14,390 bases of DNA from SKPH01 sp051748565 (GTDB lineage: Bacteria > Bacillota > Dethiobacteria > DTU022), in the NCBI GenBank assembly GCA_051748565.1, contig JBNJHN010000052.1:1-14390 (forward strand), written 5' to 3'. The translations under genes and the position numbers were made by a program. The notes below the pieces were generated by a model that had not been told where the DNA came from, searched no databases, and saw nothing but the letters and a program-made list of their open reading frames with translations. Shown piece by piece: positions 7,482-14,245 of the stretch. Position 1 is the stretch's first letter. Each line of letters starts with the position of its first letter.

Positions 7482-8270
7482 TTATTGTCTTAGCAGTGAT
7501 ACTATAATAACCAGGCTGCCAACAGACCAGCAATAGTAAGCAAAATAGTGAAATTTTTGCCTCAACAAAAGCCTAATGAATACTTTAATAGCCGTTACGC
7601 CCGCAAGAAATGCAACCAGTCCGCCAACAAAATAATTCAAAATCATTACTCGTTCAATACCGAGGACAATCATTTCCTTTAATTCCAGTAGTGCTGCCCC
7701 AAATATTACCGGGGCGGCAAGCATGAATGAATATTTAACGGCAGTTTCACGGTCAAGTCCCCGCCACAAAGCAGCCATAATAGTAGAACCGGAACGTGAG
7801 ATACCCGGTAAAACGGCAAAGCCCTGCAGCAGCCCAATCCAGACAGCGTCTCCTGCCTTCATATCTTCAATGCTTTTCTTTCCTATCGGTATAATTGTCA
7901 GTATTTTTAAAATTCCTCCGGTTAACAAAAGCATAATACCAACCAGCAAGGTCGATTTAAAAAGCAAGCCCACAAAAGTGCTGAAAAATAAGCCGATCAT
8001 ACCGGTTACAATTAAGCCGACAAATAACATGAAAAGAAAATAACGCTGCTGCCTGTCCTTTCTGTAGTCCATCAATGCCTGAAAATCTTTTCCAAATACC
8101 CAGAGAACGGAGAAAAGGGTTCCAAAATGCAGTAAAACCTCAAGAGTAACTCCCGGTTCATCGAGTCCCAGCAGATCCTGAAAAATCACCAGGTGACCCG
8201 AACTGCTGACAGGCAAAAATTCTGTTAAGCCCTGGATTAAACCCAGCAGGGCTGCTTCCCATAAAGTCAT
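7482..8270 (-). CDS. uppP: Undecaprenyl-diphosphatase UppP (BacA)
   Basis: An integral membrane enzyme that removes a phosphate from undecaprenyl pyrophosphate, regenerating the lipid carrier for peptidoglycan and wall polymers. Overexpression in other bacteria gives bacitracin resistance. The 262 residues contain the conserved QGLTEFLPVSSSGH block (13-26) with catalytic E17 and H26, and PGISRSGST (155-163). About eight hydrophobic segments are visible. I chose the second Met (8268-8270): GGAG lies 6 nt before it and MTLWEA is the usual family start. An upstream ATG at 8280-8282 would add four residues but has no ribosome site, and the chosen site overlaps that ATG. The lipid kinase gene lies 57 bp upstream in the same direction, so the two probably form a unit. 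Confidence 0.96.
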   Translation of the reverse strand: MTLWEAALLGLIQGLTEFLPVSSSGHLVIFQDLLGLDEPGVTLEVLLHFGTLFSVLWVFGKDFQALMDYRKDRQQRYFLFMLFVGLIVTGMIGLFFSTFVGLLFKSTLLVGIMLLLTGGILKILTIIPIGKKSIEDMKAGDAVWIGLLQGFAVLPGISRSGSTIMAALWRGLDRETAVKYSFMLAAPVIFGAALLELKEMIVLGIERVMILNYFVGGLVAFLAGVTAIKVFIRLLLRQKFHYFAYYCWSVGSLVIIVSLLRQ

Positions 8271-8276
8271 AAAAGA

Positions 8277-8280
8277 CTCC
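8277..8280 (-). promoter_or_regulatory. uppP ribosome binding site deciding the second ATG
   Basis: GGAG on the minus strand lies 6 nt before the ATG at 8268-8270 and overlaps the earlier ATG (8280-8282). The earlier ATG is preceded by AT-rich sequence with no Shine-Dalgarno, which favours the shorter 262-residue protein. Confidence 0.75.
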
Positions 8281-8327
8281 ATTCAGTTGATTTTCTTATG
8301 ATCGGGCTGAAATCTATAAAAAAATAA

Positions 8328-9215
8328 TTAAACCGCATTGCCTCCAACAAGTACTTTCATGCCTCTGGGTTCCAACGTGAAATGCATCTTATCTCCAAAT
8401 AATATTTCACCTTCCATATGAAGGGGACTGACTTCACTTAAGTTTAATTTTATTTCCCTGGCCCGGTACATTCCCGCCTGTTCAAGCTGTTTTAATTTAC
8501 CACTGAACACTTTGGGAAAGTGGTATATCAGGGCCAATCGATTCATCTCATTAAAAACACAGACATCAAAAAGACCGTCATCCTGGATTGCGTCAGGAAC
8601 TATTTTCATACCGCCTCCGTATGCCTGGCCAATCCCCACTGCGACAAGCAACGGTGCTGCTTCTATCGGGCCGTTACCCAGGTCAATCTCCATCTCAACC
8701 AGCTTATAAGACCATAAAGTCTCAAAAAATGCGTAAACATATGCAGAAGTTCCTCTGAAGGGTTTTATCCCGCGATTAACCCGCAGCGCCACAGTCGCAT
8801 CAAACCCAACTCCAACCGAATTAATAAAAAAGCGATCCAAAACTTTACCCAGATCGATATTCTTTGTTTCAGCTCGAAGCAGTGCTTTGCAGGCGCTGTC
8901 AATATTCCTCGGCATATTGACAGCGGTGGCAAAATCATTACCTTTGCCACCATGAATAACAGCCAGGATTGCCTTTGTTCCAACCAATCCATTAAGGATC
9001 TCGTTAACCGTACCATCACCACCGGCTGCAACCACAACTTCGAAGCCTTTCTCGGCCGCCCTGGCAGCTGCTTCTATTGCATCACGCGGTCCTTTCGTCT
9101 GGTAAATATCAAAATCCGCCCCTGAAGTTTTAAAACATTCCTTTATTTTGGGCATCAAAGCTTTTGCTTTTCCTCCACCTGCGATTGGGTTAACTATAAA
9201 TTTATAGCTTTTCAA
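8328..9215 (-). CDS. Diacylglycerol kinase-like lipid kinase (YegS/DgkB family)
   Basis: A soluble or peripheral lipid kinase that transfers phosphate from ATP to diacylglycerol or a related lipid. The 295 residues begin with the family opening FIVNPIAGGGKAK (6-18), carry the catalytic-domain motif AAGGDGTVNEILNG (63-76), and end with the beta-rich C-terminal domain including HMEGE. The nucleotide-binding loop usually written G(T)GND(F) reads GGKGNDFA here (89-96). I place the start at TTG 9213-9215, because GAGGAG at 9225-9230 precedes it by 9 nt and the family core begins at once. A longer frame from TTG 9288-9290 would add 25 residues that do not resemble the family. Adjacent uppP suggests a role in lipid-phosphate recycling. 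The substrate cannot be assigned, so no symbol is given. Confidence 0.9.
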   Translation of the reverse strand: MKSYKFIVNPIAGGGKAKALMPKIKECFKTSGADFDIYQTKGPRDAIEAAARAAEKGFEVVVAAGGDGTVNEILNGLVGTKAILAVIHGGKGNDFATAVNMPRNIDSACKALLRAETKNIDLGKVLDRFFINSVGVGFDATVALRVNRGIKPFRGTSAYVYAFFETLWSYKLVEMEIDLGNGPIEAAPLLVAVGIGQAYGGGMKIVPDAIQDDGLFDVCVFNEMNRLALIYHFPKVFSGKLKQLEQAGMYRAREIKLNLSEVSPLHMEGEILFGDKMHFTLEPRGMKVLVGGNAV

Positions 9216-9224
9216 AACTTTTCT

Positions 9225-9230
9225 CTCCTC
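9225..9230 (-). promoter_or_regulatory. Ribosome binding site fixing the lipid kinase start
   Basis: GAGGAG on the minus strand lies 9 nt before TTG 9213-9215. It supports the internal start over the upstream in-frame TTG at 9288-9290, whose AAGG is only about 3 nt away from it. Confidence 0.65.
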
Positions 9231-9334
9231 TGGGCCGAATTTTAAAAAGTATCCAGACTCAAGCCTTACATTTCTACTCACCTCCGGCAAAATCCTTCTA
9301 TTGTTCTGTCAGGATAACCGGTATGTAAAGAGGG

Positions 9335-9364
9335 AATATAGAACATTAAATAAGTAATCATCAA
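9335..9364 (-). promoter_or_regulatory. Candidate promoter for lipid kinase-uppP
   Basis: TTGATG (9359-9364, 4/6) and TATATT (9335-9340, 5/6) are separated by 18 nt on the minus strand, just downstream of the terminator-like hairpin after the RNase J gene. Initiation near 9328 would leave a leader of about 110 nt to the preferred start. The local DNA is AT-rich, so a chance match is possible. Confidence 0.42.
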
Positions 9365-9369
9365 AATTT

Positions 9370-9400
9370 AGGGGCATACCTCCAATTGGGAAATGCCCCT
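9370..9400 (-). terminator. Terminator-like hairpin after the RNase J gene
   Basis: AGGGGCAT (9393-9400) and ATGCCCCT (9370-9377) form a perfect 8-bp stem around a 15-nt loop that can itself pair CC-AATT-GG. AAATTTTG follows, a short and interrupted U-tract. It lies 37 bp beyond the RNase J stop codon and before the next candidate promoter, so it is a plausible Rho-independent terminator of moderate strength. Confidence 0.65.
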
Positions 9401-9437
9401 TCATATCAAAAACATGTAGATTAGATCGAGTTATTTG

Positions 9438-11141
9438 TTATTGCTGCTGGTCTTGCTTACCGGTCGGTACGTCAATAACGATTGGTATAATCATCGGCCG
9501 ACGGCCGGTATGCTCATAAAAATAAGATGAAGCGGCATCCCTGATCCTGGACTTAATTGTATTCCATTCCTGGAACTGTTCTTTATTAATCTTATCCATT
9601 GCTTTTAATAACTTAACCTTGGCATCTTCAATCAGGTTTATTGATTCCCTTACATAAACAAAACCGCGTGTGATGATCTCCGGTCCGGATAAAAATTTGC
9701 TATTATCCTGGTCAACTGCCATCACAATAATTACAATACCATCTTCTGAAAGCATCTGGCGATCACGGATTACTACCTCTCCCACATCGCCAACACCGAA
9801 GCCATCTACGAGGATCCGGCCTGCCGGAACAGAACCGGACAACCTCCCCTTGCCGCCGGAAAATTCAATAACATTGCCGGGCCTGGTCAGGAAAACATTC
9901 TCCTCAGCCATGCCCAGTTTCTGGGCAATCTTTGAACAATAGGCCTGTTGCCGGTATTCCCCATGAACTGGAATAATATATTCGGGACGCAGGAGATTCA
10001 ACATCATCTTGAGTTCTTCCTCACTTCCGTGCCCCGATACATGAACACCGGAAACAGGGCGGTAGATCACGTCTGCTTTTAACTGAAAAAGGTTATTAAC
10101 CGTCCGGGCAACAAGCTTCTCGTTTCCAGGAATCGGAGTGGCAGCAATAATTACTGTATCCCCGGGATATATTTCAACCTGGCGGTGCTCCGATTTCGAT
10201 ATTCTTGTCAGTGCTGACATCGGTTCTCCCTGGCTGCCGGTTGTAATCAGGGCTATCTTTTCATGGGGCAGCTCCTTGATTTTATCCAGATCCACCACCA
10301 CATTTTTCGGGATTTTAAGATACCCCAGCTCTGAAGAAATATTAACCGAGTTTACAATGCTGCGGCCCACTATACCGACTTTACGATCATAACGGTCTGC
10401 CGCATCAATTACCTGCTGAATACGGTGTATATTGGAAGCAAAAGTAGCCAAAATAATTCTGCTACGGGACAAGCGGAATATTTCATTGATACTTTCCCCA
10501 ACTTCTTTTTCCGAAAGGGTATACCCGGGACGATCCGCATTGGTAGAGTCAATTAAAGCAGCTATGACACCATTGCGCCCTAATTCAGCCAACTTGTGAT
10601 AATCTGTAATACGGCCGTCAACCGGAGTTTGATCAAATTTAAAATCGCTGGTATAAACAACAATGCCTTCCGGAGTCTCAACCGCCATTCCTACTGAGTC
10701 CGGAATACTGTGGTTGGTCCTGAAAAAATTTATTTTAAAATTCTCTGACAGGACCAGGCTTTGTTCTGAATTAATTTCATGCAGTTTAACATTCCTGGCC
10801 GGATGTTCCATGAACTTTGCTTCTACCAACCCAAGAGTCAGGCGGGTGCCATATACAGGGGCATCCAATTCTTCAATTATATATGGAAGGGCTCCGATAT
10901 GATCTTCATGCCCGTGGGACAAAATTATTCCAAGTATATTGATATTTTTATCGGTTAAAAATGAAATATCCGGAATAACAATATCTATCCCCAGCATTGA
11001 ATCATCAGGAAATTTTAATCCGGCATCCATAACGATGCATTCCTGGCCATATTTCAAAGCAAACATATTTTTTCCAATTTCACCGACCCCACCTAATGGA
11101 ATCAATTGCAGCAATTTACGTTTTTTACTTCTTCTGGACAA
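9438..11141 (-). CDS. rnj: Ribonuclease J (metallo-beta-lactamase/beta-CASP RNase)
   Basis: RNase J combines 5'-3' exonuclease and endonuclease activity and is a core mRNA decay and rRNA maturation enzyme of Firmicutes. The 567 residues are of family length. The zinc-binding motif SHGHEDHIG is at 75-83 (H76, H78, D80, H81), with upstream MDAGLKFPDD (38-47) and downstream RTNHSIPDSVG. The beta-CASP region and C-terminal domain are complete (DGFGVGDVGEVVIRDR; GPEIITRGFVYVRES). The start is TTG at 11139-11141, with GGAGG 6 nt upstream inside the 14-bp gap after dut. The location before ftsK resembles the rnjB position of Bacillus. Whether it corresponds to J1 or J2 cannot be decided here. It sits in a window that also carries PNPase, its 3'-5' counterpart. 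Confidence 0.97.
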   Translation of the reverse strand: MSRRSKKRKLLQLIPLGGVGEIGKNMFALKYGQECIVMDAGLKFPDDSMLGIDIVIPDISFLTDKNINILGIILSHGHEDHIGALPYIIEELDAPVYGTRLTLGLVEAKFMEHPARNVKLHEINSEQSLVLSENFKINFFRTNHSIPDSVGMAVETPEGIVVYTSDFKFDQTPVDGRITDYHKLAELGRNGVIAALIDSTNADRPGYTLSEKEVGESINEIFRLSRSRIILATFASNIHRIQQVIDAADRYDRKVGIVGRSIVNSVNISSELGYLKIPKNVVVDLDKIKELPHEKIALITTGSQGEPMSALTRISKSEHRQVEIYPGDTVIIAATPIPGNEKLVARTVNNLFQLKADVIYRPVSGVHVSGHGSEEELKMMLNLLRPEYIIPVHGEYRQQAYCSKIAQKLGMAEENVFLTRPGNVIEFSGGKGRLSGSVPAGRILVDGFGVGDVGEVVIRDRQMLSEDGIVIIVMAVDQDNSKFLSGPEIITRGFVYVRESINLIEDAKVKLLKAMDKINKEQFQEWNTIKSRIRDAASSYFYEHTGRRPMIIPIVIDVPTGKQDQQQ

Positions 11142-11155
11142 AATAACCCTCCATC

Positions 11156-11608
11156 CTAACCCGTATGTCCAAAGCCTCCGCCACTGCGTTCAGAGGGAGG
11201 CAATTGATCTGTTTCTTCCAATATTGCCAGTGGCACCGGACAAAGGACCATCTGGGCAATCCGATCACTGCGTTTTACTTCGAAAGAATCCTTTCCCAGG
11301 TTTATCATGATTACTTTAATTTCGCCACGGTAATCTGAATCAATTGTTCCCGGGGAATTGAGGATACCTATACCACTTTTGACAGCGAGCCCGCTGCGCG
11401 GGCGTATCTGCAATTCATACCCGATCGGTACAGCAACCATTAATCCGGTAGGAATTAGAACAATTTCTCCGGTCCTTATTGTTACGGTCTGGTCTACTGC
11501 AGCATGCAGATCCATTCCTGAAGATCCTTCGGTCATGTAACGGGGAAGGGGAATATCATAAGCATGGGCTGCTTTGTTAATAGCCAGCTTTACTATTTCC
11601 CTGGGCAT
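11156..11608 (-). CDS. dut: Deoxyuridine 5'-triphosphate nucleotidohydrolase (dUTPase)
   Basis: The homotrimeric dUTPase converts dUTP to dUMP and pyrophosphate, keeping uracil out of DNA and feeding thymidylate synthesis. The 150 residues show all five motifs in order: SSGMDLHA (29-36), RPRSGLA (69-75), GTIDSDYRGE (87-96, with the catalytic Asp at 90), RIAQMV (116-121) and the phosphate-closing tail RSGGGFGHTG (141-150). The reading frame stays open 20 codons further upstream, but AAAGGAG lies 5 nt before the ATG at 11606-11608 and the preceding residues are unlike the family and run through a hairpin and terminator. The shorter start is therefore preferred. It is followed after 14 bp by the RNase J gene. 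I see no good promoter, so the pair may depend on read-through past the pnp terminator or a non-canonical promoter. Confidence 0.96.
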   Translation of the reverse strand: MPREIVKLAINKAAHAYDIPLPRYMTEGSSGMDLHAAVDQTVTIRTGEIVLIPTGLMVAVPIGYELQIRPRSGLAVKSGIGILNSPGTIDSDYRGEIKVIMINLGKDSFEVKRSDRIAQMVLCPVPLAILEETDQLPPSERSGGGFGHTG

Positions 11609-11613
11609 ATTGT

Positions 11614-11620
11614 CTCCTTT
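11614..11620 (-). promoter_or_regulatory. dut ribosome binding site deciding the start
   Basis: AAAGGAG on the minus strand, 5 nt before the ATG at 11606-11608. It rules in the 150-residue dUTPase over the longer open frame that begins inside the pnp terminator. Confidence 0.85.
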
Positions 11621-11632
11621 TCCGTCAATCGG

Positions 11633-11652
11633 GCCGACCCTCATCGGTCGGC
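11633..11652 (-). other. Perfect 7-bp hairpin in the dut leader
   Basis: GCCGACC (11646-11652), loop GATGAG, then GGTCGGC (11633-11639). No U-tract follows, so it is not a standard terminator. It starts 3 nt after the T-run of the pnp terminator and ends 12 nt before the dut ribosome site. A 9-bp copy of its 3' arm (GGGTCGGCC on the minus strand) also occurs in the pnp coding end at 11713-11721. Confidence 0.7.
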
Positions 11653-11655
11653 AGT

Positions 11656-11682
11656 AAAAAAACCCCAAAAAACAGGGTTTTT
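11656..11682 (-). terminator. Rho-independent terminator after pnp
   Basis: AAAAACCC (11675-11682), loop TGTTTTTTG, then GGGTTTTT running into seven consecutive T residues (11656-11662). It begins 11 bp after the pnp stop codon. The GC part of the stem is short, but the A/U extension and long U-tract are typical. Incomplete termination is possible and would supply dut and the RNase J gene. Confidence 0.8.
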
Positions 11683-11693
11683 CTGCTGCAGGA

Positions 11694-13814
11694 TTAACTG
11701 CGTCCCTGCCTTGGCCGACCCCGGTTTTCTCCTCCTGACGGCCTTTTCAGGAGCGCTTTTCTCGAAAGGTTAATCCGACCTTTATCATCGATATCAAGCA
11801 CCTTCACCTCGAGTTCATCTCCGAGGTTTACTACATCTTCCGTTTTCTCAACCCGGTTATGGTCAAGGTGTGAAATATGCAACAACCCTTCTTTACCGGG
11901 TAAAACCTCAACAAATGCTCCATATCGCTCAACCCTGGTTACTTTACCCATGTAAACCTCACCGGGTTCAACTTCCCTGACCAGGGCCTCAATCATTTCC
12001 TTTGCCTTTTTGCCGCCTTCCGGTTCCACGGCTGCTATGAATACCCGTCCGTCCGGCTCTATGTCAATTCCCACACCGGTTTCGGCTATGATTTTATTGA
12101 TCATCCGGCCGCCAGGGCCGATTACATCCCTGATTTTATCAACGCTTATCTGCATCCTGATCATACGCGGCGCATTAGGCGACAGCTCGGAACGAGGTTC
12201 CCGGATAGTTTCATTCATTATATCAAGGATATGCCTGTATCCAATGTCAGCCTCGGTAAGAGCGTTCTCCAGAATCTCACTGGATATTCCCTTTATTTTT
12301 ATATCCATCTGAATGGCGGTAATCCCTTTATCTGTACCGGCAATCTTAAAATCCATATCTCCCAGGAAGTCTTCAACTCCCTGGATATCTGAAAGAATAA
12401 CTACTTTTTCACCCTCCTTGATCAAGCCCATGGCGATACCGGCTACCGCACGTTTCAACGGAACCCCGGTGTCCATCATCGAAAGCGAGCCTGAGCATAC
12501 ACTGGCCATGGAAGTGGACCCGTTAGATTCGAGTACTTCTGAAACCAGCCGAATTGTATAAGGAAATTCGTCTTCCGAAGGGACTACCGGTTCCAGGGCT
12601 TTCTCGGCCAGCGCACCATGCCCGATTTCCCTTCGCCCGGGGCCGCGCATAAAACCGGCCTCCCCGACGCTGTAGGGCGGAAAATTGTAGTGATGCAGAA
12701 AGCGCTTCGATTCTTCCAATCCGAGACCATCAAGCATCTGCATGTCCCTTAAAGCTGATAGCGTGCAGATATTTAAGACCTGGGTCTGACCCCGGGTAAA
12801 TACTGCCGAACCATGCGTACGTGGCAGTGATGACACTTCACAGGTAATCGGCCTGATTTCTTTCGGGGCACGCCCGTCTGCTCGCAGCCCTTCATCTGTG
12901 ATCAATTTACGCAGGGTCTCTTTGAGAACATTTTCAAATATTTTAGCCAGTTCTTTTTCATTTTCCGGATAATCTTCCAGGTATTTAGCCACCAGTTCTT
13001 TTTTAACGGCCGAAAGACGATTTTCCCGTTCTTGTTTTTTAGCAATTTTCAAGGCTGAGGAAACCCCTTCTCTTATAGCCGGCTCCACTCTTTCGACCAT
13101 ACCCTGCGGCAGATCTTCAATATTAACCTCCATTTTTTCCATGCCAACATCAATAACCATTTGTTCTTGAAAAGCCACAATCTCTTTTACAACCTCATGA
13201 CCTGCCTGGATACACTTCAGCACATCTTCTTTACTGATTTCCTGGGCGCCGGCTTCGACCATCATAACCGCTTCTTTTGTCCCGGCCAGCATCAGGTGCA
13301 GATCGCTCTTTTCTGCCTGCTCCCGGTTAGGGTTAACTACCGGCTCTCCATCTACAAGACCAACGATCACTGCTGCTACCGGACCGTCAAAAGGTATCTT
13401 AGAAATCGAAAGAGCTGCTGAAGCCCCTATAATCGAGAGCGGTTCGGGGGGACAGTCCTGATCCATAGATAGTATGGTACTCACTATATGGACAGAATTC
13501 CGGAAACCTTTCGGGAAAAGGGGCCGCAAAGAACGGTCAGTTAAACGACAACCGAGGATTGCCCTTTCGGTCGGGCGCCCTTCCCTCTTGATAAAACCTC
13601 CGGGAATTCTCCCGACGGCATAAAGCCTTTCTTCATAATCAACAGTCATGGGGAAAAAATCTATCCCTTCCCGCGGTTCGTCCGCTGCGGTGGCCGTAAC
13701 AAGAACCATAGTATCGCCATAACGCAGTAAAACGGCACCGCTGGCCTGTTTGGCCAATCTGCCCGTTTCCATAGTCAGGGTTTTCCCTTTTAACTCCATA
13801 GTGTAACTTTGCAT
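11694..13814 (-). CDS. pnp: Polynucleotide phosphorylase (PNPase)
   Basis: PNPase is a trimeric phosphorolytic 3'-5' exoribonuclease that also adds tails with nucleoside diphosphates. The 706 residues carry two RNase PH domains (about 1-220 and 310-550) joined by the all-alpha linker, then KH and S1 domains. Visible are GRPTERAILGCRLTDRSLRP (79-98), TRGQTQ (340-345), the catalytic acidic run GDMDF (485-489) with D495, the KH loop GPGG (566-569) and an S1 domain from about 618 to 686. A short Arg/Gly-rich tail ends the protein. The ATG start has AGGAG 10 nt upstream. It follows rpsO by 78 bp with a hairpin between, the classic rpsO-pnp pairing, and ends at a strong terminator. Confidence 0.98.
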   Translation of the reverse strand: MQSYTMELKGKTLTMETGRLAKQASGAVLLRYGDTMVLVTATAADEPREGIDFFPMTVDYEERLYAVGRIPGGFIKREGRPTERAILGCRLTDRSLRPLFPKGFRNSVHIVSTILSMDQDCPPEPLSIIGASAALSISKIPFDGPVAAVIVGLVDGEPVVNPNREQAEKSDLHLMLAGTKEAVMMVEAGAQEISKEDVLKCIQAGHEVVKEIVAFQEQMVIDVGMEKMEVNIEDLPQGMVERVEPAIREGVSSALKIAKKQERENRLSAVKKELVAKYLEDYPENEKELAKIFENVLKETLRKLITDEGLRADGRAPKEIRPITCEVSSLPRTHGSAVFTRGQTQVLNICTLSALRDMQMLDGLGLEESKRFLHHYNFPPYSVGEAGFMRGPGRREIGHGALAEKALEPVVPSEDEFPYTIRLVSEVLESNGSTSMASVCSGSLSMMDTGVPLKRAVAGIAMGLIKEGEKVVILSDIQGVEDFLGDMDFKIAGTDKGITAIQMDIKIKGISSEILENALTEADIGYRHILDIMNETIREPRSELSPNAPRMIRMQISVDKIRDVIGPGGRMINKIIAETGVGIDIEPDGRVFIAAVEPEGGKKAKEMIEALVREVEPGEVYMGKVTRVERYGAFVEVLPGKEGLLHISHLDHNRVEKTEDVVNLGDELEVKVLDIDDKGRINLSRKALLKRPSGGENRGRPRQGRS

Positions 13815-13857
13815 CTACTATTAACTCCTCTCGGCTACTACGTATAATCAACTGGAA

Positions 13858-13881
13858 GCACGGGATCATAACCCCCCGCGC
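13858..13881 (-). other. rpsO-pnp intergenic stem-loop
   Basis: GCGCGGG (13875-13881) pairs with CCCGTGC (13858-13864) over 7 bp with one G-U, leaving a 10-nt loop. No U-tract follows. It starts 12 nt after the rpsO stop and ends 43 nt before pnp. In E. coli the equivalent region holds an RNase III-processed stem through which PNPase represses its own mRNA. A similar processing or stabilising role here is inference. Confidence 0.55.
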
Positions 13882-13892
13882 TTATTAAACAA

Positions 13893-14159
13893 TTACTTCC
13901 TTAGGCCGAGTTTGCCAAGGATTACCTGGTAGCGTTCCGGTGACCTGTCACGCAGGTAATTAAGCAAACCCCTCCTACGGCCAACCATTTTTAGCAAACC
14001 GCGCTGTGAGTGATAATCTTTTTTGTGGGTTTTTAAGTGTTCCGTAAGGTAATTGATACGTTCTGTCAGCAGGGCAATTTGAACTTCCGGTGAACCCGTA
14101 TCGCCATCGTGTCTTTTGTAAAGCTCGATAATCTCAAGTTTACGGTCCTGATCAAGCAT
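13893..14159 (-). CDS. rpsO: 30S ribosomal protein S15
   Basis: S15 is a primary 16S rRNA-binding protein of the 30S platform, contacting a three-way junction and helix 22. The 88 residues match normal length, with TGSPEVQIALLTERI (21-35), HLKTHKKDYHSQRGL and the basic GRRRGLLNYL segment. The start is ATG at 14157-14159. The ribosome site GGGAGGA (14172-14178) is about 12 nt upstream, wider than usual, and no better-placed start exists in frame. A promoter inside the end of ribF and a structured leader precede it. pnp follows. Confidence 0.98.
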   Translation of the reverse strand: MLDQDRKLEIIELYKRHDGDTGSPEVQIALLTERINYLTEHLKTHKKDYHSQRGLLKMVGRRRGLLNYLRDRSPERYQVILGKLGLRK

Positions 14160-14245
14160 AATTAAATATATTCCTCCCTTTGTTTAATCGCCGCCTGCCA
14201 AGTAGAGCGTCGGGTAATCGCCATACCTAGCCCACGGTTCAGACT
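14160..14245 (-). promoter_or_regulatory. rpsO leader with nested helices, possible S15 autoregulatory site
   Basis: The predicted 86-nt leader can fold GGGC (14230-14233) with GCTC (14205-14208) and, inside it, GGTA (14224-14227) with TACC (14213-14216). The outer helix contains a G-U next to G-C pairs, a feature S15 recognises in rRNA. CUCU at its 3' arm can alternatively pair with AGGG in the ribosome site. S15-responsive leaders are known in several bacterial groups; assignment here rests only on hand folding. Confidence 0.35.

Noticed and set aside
9216..9290. 25-residue N-terminal extension of the lipid kinase from TTG 9288-9290
   Set aside because: The extension is unlike the family, its ribosome site is too close, and a better-spaced GAGGAG precedes the internal TTG.
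10939..11310. A 123-codon plus-strand open frame opposite the RNase J and dut genes
   Set aside because: Antisense to two strongly conserved genes, no family resemblance, and it spans both. The same reasoning applies to the other plus-strand open frames.
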